The translations under genes and the position numbers were made by a program. From positions 5,004,007 to 5,068,006 of the forward strand of contig CM059971.1 in NCBI GenBank assembly GCA_030490835.1: DNA of 64,000 nucleotides, in the 5' to 3' direction. Source of the stretch: Annona cherimola. Lineage: Eukaryota > Streptophyta > Magnoliopsida > Magnoliales > Annonaceae. The notes under the pieces are model-generated. The model had not been told where the DNA came from. It saw only the letters and a list, made by a program, of their open reading frames with translations, and made no database searches. Positions 1-10,091 of the stretch are shown here, in pieces; within the stretch, counting starts at the first letter, position 1, and every line of letters starts with the position of its first letter.

Positions 1-51
1 AAATATGCAATAATACAATTTTTTATCGACTGATAATACTGGAGAAAGACC

Positions 52-638
52 CTATAAATCACTAAAAATTCTTTTGAGCGGTGCATCACTAATCAACGTG
101 TTCTGATAGAAAGGTAATCGATGAACTTTATTTGAAGAGCAAGCATTACAAAATGATAATTGTTCTTTGTTAGAAAAATGTAAAGAAAATTTATTTAAAA
201 TAAAGTGTAAAACTTTAGAATTGGGGTGACCCAATCGTCAATGCCAGAGTGATATTGAGATGTTTGGTAATGCGAGATAGGTCAGTGGGCGGTTGAAATA
301 TGGCCATACATAGAGTTCATCTTTACTCCGGCCGCATACCAGTGGAGCTCCCGTACTCAAGTCCTTTACAACAAATTTGCACTGAAAGAATTCAATGGAG
401 GTTAGATTGTCTTGACAAAACTCAGAACAGAAATCAAAATTTTTTTTATAGATGGTGCACAAAGGGTGTTAGAGAGCCTGAAAGAAGAATTTGATGCATG
501 TATTTTAGTGGAACCAGTATGAGTTATAGGAATCATATTACCATCACCCATTGAAACTTCTTCAACTCCACAGTAATTTTCACTAGTCTGGAGATTGTTC
601 GGAGCAGTAGTTAAATGATGAGATGCACCAGTGTCCAA
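52..638 (-). pseudogene. copia aspartic protease and GAG-pre-integrase region, frameshifted
   Basis: At 638-402 the minus strand encodes the protease active-site motif DTGASHH, preceded by 'SWIL', then 'VSMGDGNMIPI' and 'LCAPSIKKILISV', all typical of copia protease. Frame changes follow. 'WH' and then 'GHPNSKVLHFIL' at 234-52, with 'CNACSSNKVHRLPF', are the GAG-pre-integrase hallmark that precedes integrase. This part ends in a stop near 52. Polyprotein processing would not be possible from this copy. Confidence 0.85.
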
Positions 639-699
639 GATCCATGACAGTGCATTATTAGCAAATTTTTAAGCAAAATTATCTTTGGCTTCTTGGTGG

Positions 700-765
700 T
701 TGTGTGACTTGGATAGGCAAAGACGAGCTGTGTAACCATACTTGTCGCAAAGTTGACATTGCACC
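700..765 (-). pseudogene. copia gag zinc knuckle, His replaced by Tyr
   Basis: The minus strand reads VQCQLCDKYGYTARLC, matching the CX2CX4HX4C retroviral knuckle except that tyrosine stands where the zinc-binding histidine belongs. It lies between the gag core and the protease in the expected order. Knuckle function would be lost in this copy. Confidence 0.7.
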
Positions 766-871
766 TTTGAAAAATTTTGTGCTGAAGAGGATGGAAAAGA
801 TGTAAAGGACGACGCCAGTGAGTTTGATTCCTATGCGGTTGAACCTTCCATGGTTGTTGCTATTGTTGACC

Positions 872-1651
872 TCATTTGTTATTACGGAATGCATTGTTTG
901 GGATAGTTCTTTGTGCAACAGCCGCTATGATGGAGGTTAAAGATTTCTTAAGATCTGCATGTTTTAGAAGAAGCTCACGGTTGAGAAGCTTGTCAAATAG
1001 TTCCTCATAAGATATGGGTGAGTCACGAGCTTGAATAGCTGCAGAGATAGACTCGTAATTAGATCCAATACCATTTAATAGTTTAACAACGAGCTCTGCA
1101 TTGGTAACAGGGGCGTCGGCTATGGCAAGTTCATCTGCTATGGCTCGAACTTCTCGCATATATTCAGAGATGGTTTTAGTTTCTTTCGTAATAGCAGCTA
1201 AGGAATTGCGAAGACTAAAGATGCGTGTATGTGACTTGTTGGCATACAGAGTGTGTAAAGCATCCCTAGCGTGCTTTGATGTTGTAGTTTGAGCAATTGT
1301 AGAAGTAATGGTCGAGTCAACTGATGCCATTAAGGTGTTCCGAATAAGCTAGTCTTGTCGGAACCAGATTTTATATTGAGGATTCAGAGCTTCTATATTG
1401 TTGACAGTGGTGGTCGTAGGTGGGTTGACCATTGTTCCATCAAGATAAGAGTAGACGTCATGACCAAACATAAGAGACTCTACCTGGGCTTTCCAGTTAG
1501 CAAAGTTGGTTAGTCCGGTAAGCTTGAGAGGCAACTGAGATCCTGAGTTAAATTGCACCAGTTGATTGGTGGTTTGGGCAACGAGAATGGAGTCAGCAGG
1601 ATTCACCATTGTGGGGTTGTTAGTTGTGGGAACCATGGATTTGAGATTCAA
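872..1651 (-). pseudogene. copia gag with one in-frame stop
   Basis: The predicted capsid protein of the copia element starts at 1651. Its N-terminal part has the family pattern 'LTGLTNFANWKAQVESLMFG' and ends near 'KIWFRQD' at a TAG at about 1349. The same frame continues from 1330 as a UBN2-type gag core: 'YMREVRAIADELAIADAPV', followed by 'LLNGIGSNYESISAAIQAR' and 'SYEELFDKLL'. The reading resumes directly after the stop, so a single nonsense change divides one protein of about 260 residues. The frame closes at 872; the zinc knuckle follows in another frame at about 703-762. Confidence 0.85.
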
Positions 1652-1894
1652 GGATGCAAAAAGAGATGACTGCAGAAAGAAGCTGACTGATACTCCCCAA
1701 ACGAGGATAAGCTATTTAAGAATTTTATACCTGGTCCAAAAGTCAGAAATGCTCCTCTTCCGAAAGCCTATGGACAAGGACGACGTGGAGTCTGATAAGG
1801 ATAGATTTTTTAGAAGGCTTAGGCTTCTTCGAGGCAGCAAGGATGTAGAGGAGATAACTGCAGAGAAACTAATTGATTCTCGTGAGAGAGCAAT

Positions 1895-1907
1895 GACTCT
1901 GATACCA
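1895..1907 (-). other. Primer-binding site (initiator tRNA-Met type) of the copia element
   Basis: The minus strand reads TGGTATCAGAGTC, matching the common plant copia primer-binding site TGGTATCAGAGC except at the last bases. It lies between the LTR and the gag start, where reverse transcription would begin. Confidence 0.8.
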
Positions 1908-2140
1908 TAATAAGTTTTGGCAGAAAATGAATCCAAGTCTATGTTCATTGATGACAGAATTCAATAAATACAGAAGAGATCTAACAAGTAACAAACAATA
2001 GAAGTAAAACCTCCTGAATAGCAAAGGACTTAAACAAACGGTTATGACTTATTCAAACGGCTACAGAAAAGGAACAAACAAAAACAGAATAACAGAAGAG
2101 TAGAGAGAGCAGGTCACTTATAGTACCCAAGCATGGATTT
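1908..2140 (-). repeat. 5' LTR of the copia element, outer boundary approximate
   Basis: This is the sequence between the primer-binding site and the start of LINE homology. On the minus strand it contains a TATA-like CTATAAGTG near its start and an AT-rich transcript-end region next to the primer-binding site. Both ends are inferred: a TG start near 2138 and a CA near 1917. The second LTR is outside the window, so identity cannot be compared. Confidence 0.5.
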
Positions 2141-2147
2141 TCACTGG

Positions 2148-4010
2148 GAAGAAGAATGTGAGCAGCAGTGCAATTTGACAATGAAATCTCAAGCATACAA
2201 AAAGAAGAGGAGTTAAGGGGAAGATGAAAATATGGCCATAAAAGTGCAGGATTTACTAGTTGAAGAAATGCATACCCTAAAAATTAGGAAAGAGCGATTT
2301 GCTAAAATAGATATGGTGGGAAGACCATAAGTATTATGCATGACTTGAGCATCAACATGATATAACAAGGAGATGTTCAAATCAACATTAAAGCATCTTT
2401 AGAAGACAAGGGAAGCATTCACCGTTGCGATATAGCAGATAATATATATCTCATCTCATTTAGAATAACGGAGGATAAGATGCATGTACTCAAGAGTATA
2501 TTGTGACTATTCGATCTAATGCTTATCTTGTCTAGGGAGATGAATGAACCCATTAGCAAAGAGGAAGTCTAGCTCCATTTATCACCTTTCTAGGTAAAAG
2601 TGAGTAATGTCCCTTTTTTGGCAAATAAAGAAATGATGGGGGATGATTAGTGAATCCTTTAAGGCTTGCTTGGAGGTGGTCATATTGATAACAACCTACA
2701 AACTAAGGTGAAGATTGATACAAGGAATCCTCTTAGAAGAGGAATTTTTATTCAAATCAAAAAGTAAAGTAAATAATGGATGAGAATTTCTATTATTTTT
2801 TTGGACAAATAGGTCATGCATATAGAAACTGCAAGGAGCTAATGAAGGAAGAAGGTGACCGGAAGAAAATGGAAATACTATATGGAAATTATATAAGAAC
2901 AGGTGTCAAGCTATTGGAGATCAGAGGAGAGGATGGGGGAAAATAGAGTGGAACCAAAGAAATATTTGAGGGTTATTCACAAGCACAATAGAAGACATAT
3001 TGAATAAGAGTTGAAGAAGGTAAGTAGCTAGAACAGATATCAAGAAAGGATGAATTAAAATGTGAAGAAGGGAAGAAGATTTCGAGCAGTGGTGCAATCT
3101 AATGACAAAGTCTCAAGCAGACAAACAGAAGAGGAATTAAGGGGAAGATTGAAATATGGTCATAAAAGCATAGGATCTATTAGTTGAAGAAATGCATACC
3201 CTATAAATAACGGAAAAGTAGTGCGGAAAAATAGATTCAAGAGGAAAACCATTAGTATTATACATGATTTGGGGCATCGATAGGACATAATAAGGAGATG
3301 TTCAAATCAACATTGAAGCATATCTTGAAGACAAAGGGAGCATTCACCTTTGCAGATATAGTAGATAATTTATATCTCGTCTTGTTCTAACTACAAGAGG
3401 ATAGGATGCATGTACTCTATGGAAGATTGTGACTATTCGATAAAATGCTAATCTTGTTTAGGGAGATCAACGAATCTATCAACAAAGAGGAAGTCTAGCT
3501 CCTTTTATCACCTTTCTGGGTACAAGTGAGTAATGTCCCTTTTCTAAAGAATAAAGAAATGGTAAGGTGGATAATTGGTGAATTCTTTGGTGCTTGCTCG
3601 AAGGTGTGTTCATAACTAACAATAACTTACAAATTTGGGTGGAGATTGATGTAAGAAAGCCTCTCAGAAGAGAAATTTTTCTTCAATGAGAAGTGTAGAG
3701 TAAACAATAGATGAGTTCTCAATATGACAAACTCCCAAATTTCTATTATTTTTATGGACAAATAGGTCATGCATATAGAATCTATTAGAAGCTAATGAAG
3801 GAGGAAGGTGACTAGAAGGAAACAAAAATGCCATATGGAAGTTATATGAAAATAGGTTTCAAGCCAGTGGGGATCAAGGGAGAGGATGGGGGGAGGGGGA
3901 ATAGAGTAAAACTAAAGAAATATTTAGGCGGGGGGTTATTCTCGATCATAATAGAAGAGAAATTGAATAAGGGCCAAAGAAGGGAGGCAACTAGAACAAA
4001 TATCAAACAA
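2148..4010 (+). repeat. Tandem duplication of about 930 bp inside LINE ORF1
   Basis: The segment from about 2148 ('gggaagaaga') to 3060 recurs from about 3072 to 4010 in the same order. Shared landmarks include 'gaagaaatgcataccct' (2264, 3188), 'ggagatgttcaaatcaaca' (2370, 3295), 'aaagaggaagtctagctcc' (2558, 3484) and 'gacaaataggtcatgcatat' (2804, 3758). The copies differ by many substitutions and small indels, so the duplication is old. Confidence 0.85.
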
Positions 4011-4660
4011 AGAGCATTAGCTGAAATAAATGACTTAGATAGGCTAAGAGGACAAGTCTATGATGCAGAGGGACTGAGCAAGAAGGAGAAAAAGAAAATG
4101 GAAGGGAAATAAGTGGGGGAAAGGAAAACCAAGGAAGAGGAGGTGAAAACCGTGTGGGTCTAAATAAAGGGAAAACTTTTTGATGTGAGAGGGAGGAAGG
4201 AGTAGATAGTAGACAAAAACAATCAGGAGGAAAGAAGTTGAAGAGAGAGAGAGAGAGAGCTTGGGAGGGATGGAGGGGTAGGCAGATGATGAATTTTGAC
4301 AAATGTCAAATAGGAGCGGGGAGTAAGAGTGAAATGAAGTTTGGAGTAAAAGATATAAAGCAGATCGAAGATGGAAGGGATAAGGATGACAAAATGAATA
4401 AGAGGTAAATTGTGGGAGGGAGTGCAGAGATAGGAGGCAAGAGAGGAGAGGGGGAAATTCAATCTCATAGCGGGGGACAAATCGAAGATGAGAATCAAGA
4501 GGACATGAGAACAAAGAAAAGGCCATATGGGGACTGGGAAATGGATACTCATGATGGAGTGGAGAAAGTCATTAAAAGACAAAGAAAAGAGAATATAGGT
4601 GAAATCCATATGGGGATGACTGAGGTGGAGGCCGAGATCATGTCTCAAGCCCAAATTGAA
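3700..4660 (+). pseudogene. LINE ORF1 protein, C-terminal half with degenerate CCHC knuckle
   Basis: In the second duplicate the translation shows 'FYYFYGQIGHAY', a decayed copy of the zf-CCHC_4 knuckle that follows the DUF4283 domain in plant LINE ORF1. The preceding 'KPLRREIFLQ' fits the KPLRRG-type stretch of this family. An open frame at 3828-4112 and another at 4412-4663 are rich in Lys, Glu and Arg, like the low-complexity ORF1 tail. A (GA)n tract lies at about 4239-4258. In the first duplicate the knuckle reads 'FYYFFGQIGHAYRNCKEL'. Confidence 0.7.
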
Positions 4661-4859
4661 TAAGATGTTGTCATTGCTTGCAATTATCATAGGCTTGAGA
4701 ACCCACTTGTAATTCAAAATATTCTGAATTTAGTCTAAAAAAAGTTTCTGAGCTGATGTTTCTATGTGAAATAAAAAGAACACCAACTAAGATAGAGAAG
4801 GTGAAGTTGAAAATGAAATTTGATAATTGTTTCTTTGTGCCATGTCAGAGTAGAAAGGG

Positions 4860-5330
4860 GGGGTGTAGCTCTATGCTACGTTTCAAATTTGGATGTCTCA
4901 ATTACAAGCTTCTCTCTGAATCATATTAATGTTAAGTTAAGGACCCAAGCAGTGCCTCAATGTGGTGTTTCACTGGAAAGTTGAGGAGAATGTCAAATGG
5001 ATATGTCATGGCTTGTAATGGGTGATTTCAACGAAATGCTCGAGATTTCTGAAATAGGAGCTGTAGAAATAAATCGGAATTGTAGATGGAGAGGTTTAGG
5101 GTGGTGTTGGATTTCTATAATCTGTCGGACCTGAGTTTTGTTGGGTAGCCAATGACATGGAGGAATAACCAGAGGAGTTTTGCAAGGGTGGAAGCTAGGC
5201 TCGATAAGAGAGTTACTTCCCTAGATTGACCCAAGTCTTTCCTCTTGCTAAACTTATCCATCTGCCCATTGCCTATTCTGATCATTTTCCCATATTATTG
5301 AAGTTTAATGAAGCTATAAACAATCAAAAA
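4860..5330 (+). pseudogene. LINE ORF2 endonuclease (exonuclease-endonuclease-phosphatase fold), degenerate
   Basis: The translation at about 5005-5060 gives 'MSWLVMGDFNEMLEISEIG', matching the GDFNE catalytic motif of the LINE endonuclease that nicks target DNA. About 110 bases downstream, 'NNQRSFARVEARLDKRVTSLD' corresponds to the RLDR block of the same domain. Stops and frameshifts interrupt both sides. Confidence 0.75.
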
Positions 5331-5769
5331 CCATCAAGAGAATTCAGGTGTGACCTATTTTAGCCAAGGGACAAGGAGGCTCATGAAATAATGCAAAAAA
5401 ATTAAGAGCAAGACCATCCGAGAAGAAATATTGACTGCTTAGTGCTAAGTAGAAAGCTGAAACTGTTTCATTTGATGAAGTGGAACAGGGGGAAAAGAGG
5501 CAATATATCAAGGGCAATAAGGAGCAAGAGGAGTTGAGTAAATTGTTGTTCATGCTACCGATTGAATTAATAAAGAAGAGAATTAACTCTCACTAGCTGA
5601 TGAGGACGAAATGTGGAAGTAGCAGGCAAACATCCATTGATCATAGTAGGGGGATCGATATATAAATTTTTTTCATTAATGACATCAAAGAGAAGGCGAA
5701 AAAATTCATTGAGGAGCTACAGGATGAAAGAGGTAGAAGTATATTCAATCAAAATGAGAAGGAAGAGTT

Positions 5770-6790
5770 GGTCTTAAAAGACATTTTTGCCACCTCCATA
5801 TCAAGTGAACTAAATAAAATTATTGTGCTTATGAAGAGAAAACTAACAGATGAGGATAAAAGGCTTTCAATTAGACCACTTGAGAAGGAGGAGGTGGTAA
5901 GGGCAAAAAACTTTCATGGAAGCTGGAACTTCGGGACAACCAAGTAGATATCTTAGAGAGATAAATATAACAATAATAGTTCTCATCCCAAAGCATGAGG
6001 GAACAAATAAGATTTTTGAATTTAGGCCAATTAGCCTATGTAATATAGTGTATAAAATTCTTGCAAAAGTGTTAGCAAACACATTAAAGGGATGCCTTCC
6101 AATGTTAATATCATCACACTAAAGTGCTTTTTACCAGAAAGTCTTATAATGGACACATATTGACAGTGTATGATGCAGTCATTGAGCTACAAGGAAGGAA
6201 AAAAGGAAAAAGAGAGGAAGTGGCTATCAAATTAAATATGTCTAAGGCTTATGATAGAATGAAATGAAAATTCTTATGACAAATAATGAGATATATGAAT
6301 TTTGATGAAGTTTGGATGGAATAGATAATGAGATGCTTGAATTCGGTGAGGTATGGAGTTGATGTAAATAAATTCAAAACTGAGTATTTTAGTCCAATTA
6401 GGGGATTGAGACAAGGGAATTCAATATCCCCTTATGTATTTCTTATATATGCAGAAGGGTTATCTCTTCTAATTTTTTTGATGGTGGAGGAAAGGAGCTG
6501 TTAGGTATTAAAATTCGTCCTATGAGGCCAACCATTTCACATTTGTTTTTTTGCAGTTGATGTCTTGCTATTTATGCAAGCTACCTTGGAAGAGGTATCA
6601 ACTTTGAGTAAAGTGCTTCATGAATACAATAGAACTTCAGGGCAGAGGGTTAACATTGAAAAGATAGCCTTATTCTTCAGCTACAATTCTCAGTCAATAC
6701 AAAGAATGATAGTGGAGGACTATCTAGGATCCAAGGTGTAAGAGATAAATCAATACTTTGGATTGCCAGTGTAGTTAGGGTCGAAGAAAA
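5770..6790 (+). pseudogene. LINE ORF2 reverse transcriptase, active site damaged
   Basis: Translated blocks follow the RT order. 'INITIIVLIPKHEG' and 'FEFRPISLCNIVYKILAKVL' (5960-6080) are RT1-2. 'MSKAYDRMK' at about 6240 is the catalytic block of motif A. 'PIRGLRQGNSISPYVFLIY' (6400-6450) is motif B. 'FFAVDVLLFM' at about 6550 stands where FFADDxLLF (motif C) is expected, so the first aspartate of the ADD box is now valine. Several stops lie between blocks. The enzyme would have reverse-transcribed the element RNA at the nicked target. Confidence 0.85.
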
Positions 6791-6795
6791 ATGCC

Positions 6796-6995
6796 TTCAA
6801 AGGTTTAAAAGAACAAATATGGAAGAAGATCTAGGGGTGGAAGGGAAGATTATTGTCTTAGGGAGGAAAAGAAGTGCTAATCAAATATGTAGTGCATTCA
6901 AAGGTTTAAAAGAACAAATATGGAAGAAGATCTAGGGGTGGAAGGGAAGATTATTGTCTTAGGGAGGAAAGGAAGTGCTAATCGAATATGTGGTG
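6796..6995 (+). repeat. 101-bp tandem duplication in the LINE RT C-terminal region
   Basis: The sequence starting 'ttcaaaggtttaaaagaac' at 6796 is repeated at 6897 with period 101 and only a few differences. It covers the 'GLKEQIWKKI' region that follows the RT palm. The high identity suggests a recent local duplication. Confidence 0.9.
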
Positions 6996-7309
6996 CAGGT
7001 TATTCCTTCTTAAAAAAATCTCTTTCTCTTACTAAAAACCTTCCTCTCTGAAGTGAATGGCATCACATTCATGGACTTGGAAGAGAGATCTGATTGTTGC
7101 TATAATGGGAGAGAGTGGGTGGCAAACCATAAATATGATCACCTTACCATCAAATAGGGAAGGTGATAGATGGTTCTAGATACATGAGAAGGATGGGATG
7201 TATAATATAAAATCAGCCTATAGAAATGAGAGAGCAAATGGATGTCAATAGCAAAGGGGCTGATCATGGCAGGGAACATGACAAATTTACACTGAAGGCT
7301 ATATGAAAG

Positions 7310-7555
7310 ATGAAACAACCTAGTAAATTTCTGATTTTCAGTTGGAGGGTATACCTGAATGCAATCCCAACAAAAGATAATCTCATCAAAAGGGTTATTA
7401 ATGCAGACCTAAGATGTTATTTCTACAAGCAAGAGAATGAATCGATGGACTATCTGTTTATGCATTGCAATATGTTCAAAGAGACAAGAAGGAAGATAGA
7501 AAGAGTGGATGATAGTGGGAATAATGAACCACAAGTTAAGGAGGTTATGAGATAG
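7310..7555 (+). pseudogene. LINE ORF2 zf-RVT-like domain
   Basis: An open frame of 81 codons reads 'KFLIFSWRVYLNAIPTKDNL', then 'CYFYKQENESMDYLFMHC'. This is the zf-RVT domain (P-x-K-x-x-x-F-x-W-R ... C-x-x-C ... E-x-x-x-H-x-x-x-x-C) that lies between RT and RNase H in plant L1 elements. The second cysteine of the first pair is changed: CYFY instead of CxxC. Confidence 0.75.
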
Positions 7556-7863
7556 CTGGTGAAGGAAAAAAAGGGTGAAGAGCTGGAAACTCTTATGGTG
7601 ATGTATCGGGGAATATGATTTATGCGGAACCAACCGAGAGAGGAGGGTAATCAACCTCAGGTATGCAATCTCCTAAACTGGTGTAAAAATTGCAAACAAC
7701 AATATTGCAATGTTCTTATGCTAAGGAACTCGAGTTTAATGGATCATGAGTCCTCATCGAGCTGGCATAAACTAAAGAGTGGCAGCATCAAGATCAGTGT
7801 CGACGGGCGCCAAAATTCTGTTGACCACGTACTAGGGTACAGTGCGGTAATGAGAGATGGGGA

Positions 7864-8925
7864 TAGGGGTGCAACTTGGGCCGGGTTGAGCCTAGACTCA
7901 ACCCGCCAAACTCGATTTTTTACAGTGTTAAAACTTACTTTTCTACAACCCGAACCCAGTGAACTCGATTTGTAAATGGGATAAGGTTAGGGTTTGAGTG
8001 AACCCGAGCCCGATTTCTATTTTATATGTATTATAGTATATATTTTATATATAATATATAAACAATATTTCTTTATATTTGTTGTATTTTATGTTATTTA
8101 TATTTATAAATACATGTTTGACATATTGTAATTATATTATAAATGAAGTATATTATTTATATTTATCTTTTATTTCTATAATCTTCTTCATTTATCTTGT
8201 TTTTTATGTTTAATTTTTTTAAAGATATTCTTTATAGACGAATGATTTTATTAGCCCGGGTTAAGCAAATGTCCCTCTTAGCCTACTTCAAAAAACTCGA
8301 TTATAACAAAATTTTTTATTTTTCTTTAAACACTTGTTTATCTAAGTGTATTTAACGTATAAAACAAGTTTTACATTTTTTTGGATATATGTATATATTT
8401 TTAAAATTTTTAAAGATAAGGGTATTTTAAATACATACATACACAAATGTTTAAAAATCTCAAAAAAATATATACACATATCCAAAAATGGTAAAACTTA
8501 GTTTATATATTAAATACACTTAGATAAACAAGTGTACGAAGAGAAAAATAAAAAAAAGTTATTGTAAATGAGTTTTTTGAGGTGGGCTAAGTGGGATATT
8601 TGCTTAATCGGGCTAACAGGATCACTCATCTTCTTTATATTGTTATATTTTTTAAAAATATGTGATTTGACCGTATATTATTATGTTTACTTATATAAAT
8701 TTTTTTATTATTGTACATTGCTATAAAATTTTAAATCTATCACTCTTAAATAAAATATAAATTTATCAACCTAAATTCCAACCCGAACATGATTTTCAAA
8801 AATAGGGTTAGGGTTTAGATTTTATACATAGGGTTAAGGTTAAGGTTAGGGTTGATGTTTTATAAATAAGGTTAGGGTTGGGGTTAAGGTAAACCCGAGT
8901 TTCATGAGCCCGAGTTGCACCCCTA
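7864..8925 (+). mobile_element. hAT-type MITE with 8-bp target-site duplication
   Basis: The termini are inverted: TAGGGGTGCAACTTGGG at the left and, reversed, TAGGGGTGCAACTCGGG at the right. Both are flanked by the identical 8-mer GATGGGGA (7856-7863 and 8926-8933). The 8-bp duplication and AGGGGTGCAA end are typical of hAT. Subterminal AACCCGA motifs occur near both ends, and the right end has telomere-like GGGTTAGGG-type runs (8809-8890). No transposase is present, so it is non-autonomous. Without its own nested insertion it would be about 659 bp. Strand is arbitrary. Confidence 0.95.
8237..8630 (+). mobile_element. Mutator-like foldback MITE with 9-bp target-site duplication, nested in the hAT MITE
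   Basis: The 394-bp element is almost entirely one long inverted repeat. Its ends are GACGAATGATTTTATTAGCC and, reversed, GATGAGTGATCCTGTTAGCC. The 9-mer TTCTTTATA flanks it at 8228-8236 and 8631-8639. A 9-bp duplication with long terminal inverted repeats is the hallmark of Mutator-like elements. Its interior ('gtatttaacgtataaaaca') is related to the other foldbacks at 16.98, 17.35, 46.5, 48.2 and 52.9 kb. Strand is arbitrary. Confidence 0.93.
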
Positions 8926-9335
8926 GATGGGGATGGAAATTTTGTAGCCGCCATATGTTGGAACAAAACAAGGGTGATCATCCCTATTATGCTTGAAGCA
9001 CAAGCTATCCTTTATGGAATGCAATCGGGTTTGGATTCAAACTTAACACAAGTTGAGATAGAAAGCAATTCCCTCATATTGATTAATTTCTAAAAAACAA
9101 CTCTTATGTTTTACCCCCCCCCCCTGGATAACATTTTGCTTAAAATCAAGCTCCTTACATCAAACCTGACAAAGATTTTCTTTCGGTATGGCAACTAGGT
9201 CCCCCATAAGCTAGCCAAATTTGTAGTAACAAATGGGGAGATGGATGTAACGTGGAGGGGAGTCCCTCTTGGTTTTGTCGAGCAATTCCTGTTTAAAGAC
9301 ATTGATAACTGTTATTTTCGTGGATAGAATGTAAC

Positions 9336-9860
9336 ACTTTTTTCCATAAAAAAATTATGTTGAATCATTGCCATACTTGAATATCTAATTAGAGGCATGA
9401 GAAAGTACAGGAAGGTGCCAAGGTTATTAGTCCTGAGAGAAGATCGGAAAGGTAAAATAATTATAGAATTGATATGTAAATGATTTCGGACCATATGAAC
9501 CGGTGGACCAATCGATCGAATACACAAAATCAAATAACGACAATGTCCACCAGTGCACTAGTCTCATATTATTGGCACCAATCCATTTGGACATTGAGTG
9601 TGGGACCCACCCACCTCCCATGCTTCACTGCTAAGCAAGGGAAAAGTTTACCCTGCCAACCAAAACTCTTTCCTCTCTCTCCCTGGTCGCGCATGCACTC
9701 CAGGGAAGTAGGGAGATTCGGTCTGCAGCACATAATATTCCTTTGCTGTTCAAAGATTCGAATGGACCCATAGTAAGATTGAAAATTTCAAATTTTTAAT
9801 AAATGTCTTTTTTTATTTTTAATACATAATAATTTTTTCATTTACGTACAACTTTTTCAT
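9336..9860. other. Low-copy DNA, no gene recognised
   Basis: An open frame at 9480-9773 (plus, 97 codons) shows no recognisable domain, and overlapping minus frames are no better. The stretch is slightly richer in G+C than its surroundings. AT-rich MITE sequence begins after about 9780. Confidence 0.5.
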
Positions 9861-9866
9861 TATTAG

Positions 9867-10088
9867 AGTGTGTTTAGAAAGTAATAAAACATTTAAATTT
9901 TGTTCCTAAGATGTATTTAAGAAATGATAAAATTTTTAAAAGAAAATTTTTTGAAATGTGAAAAAATAATGTGATATAAGATAGTTGTAATTTGTAAAGA
10001 AATGATTGAAAAATAGGATAGTTATATAGAAAAATGTGATGAAATGATTAAAAGATAAGTTAATTGTAAAGAGATGAAAGTTAAAAAG
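9867..10088 (-). repeat. Tourist-like MITE remnant, common family of this window
   Basis: It starts 'gagtgtgtttagaaagtaat' and contains the family signature in reverse: 'gatagttgtaa', 'aaatgattgaaaaataggat', 'aatgattaaaagataa'. The right end is worn. It directly precedes the full foldback copy at 10092. Confidence 0.6.
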
Positions 10089-10091
10089 TTA

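Larger units (their letters stand above)
1..2140 (-). mobile_element. Ty1/copia LTR retrotransposon, 5' portion, cut by left window edge
   Basis: Read on the minus strand the order is LTR, primer-binding site, gag, zinc knuckle, aspartic protease and GAG-pre-integrase domain, which is the copia order. Integrase, reverse transcriptase and the 3' LTR would lie left of the window. The coding part is broken by one stop and by frame changes between protease and pre-integrase, so this copy is inactive. On its right it abuts LINE ORF1 sequence at about 2145, so it may have inserted into, or next to, that LINE. Confidence 0.88.
2148..9335 (+). mobile_element. L1-type LINE (non-LTR retrotransposon), decayed, with nested insertions
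   Basis: The plus strand carries, in order, ORF1 nucleic-acid-binding protein (partly duplicated), endonuclease, reverse transcriptase, zf-RVT-like domain and RNase H. This is the complete plan of plant L1-clade LINEs. Every part has stops or frameshifts. The RNase H domain is split by a hAT MITE at 7864-8925. The end is placed after the RNase H C-terminus near an A-rich stretch at about 9347-9356. No target-site duplication was found. Confidence 0.85.
7622..9335 (+). pseudogene. LINE ORF2 RNase H domain (RVT_3 type) split by a 1,062-bp insertion
   Basis: The left part (7622-7863) reads 'SGSIKISVDGRQ' and 'GYSAVMRDGD', the D-containing first strand of RNase H. The right part resumes at 8934 with 'GNFVAAICWNKT', then 'MLEAQAILYGMQSGL' with the catalytic Glu, and 'VEIESNSL', where the usual ESDS aspartate is Asn. 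After frame breaks, 'VPHKLAKF' at about 9209-9232 is the terminal RNase H motif. Removing the insertion and one copy of its 8-bp duplication restores the frame exactly. Confidence 0.85.

Noticed and set aside
4003..4717. Long minus-strand frames (up to 164 codons) over LINE ORF1
   Set aside because: Hydrophobic Leu/Ser/Phe-rich shadows of the purine-rich ORF1 tail on the opposite strand.
8809..8890. Possible interstitial telomere repeat
   Set aside because: The GGTTAGGG-like units are irregular and lie within the subterminal part of a hAT MITE, so they are element sequence, not a telomere relic.
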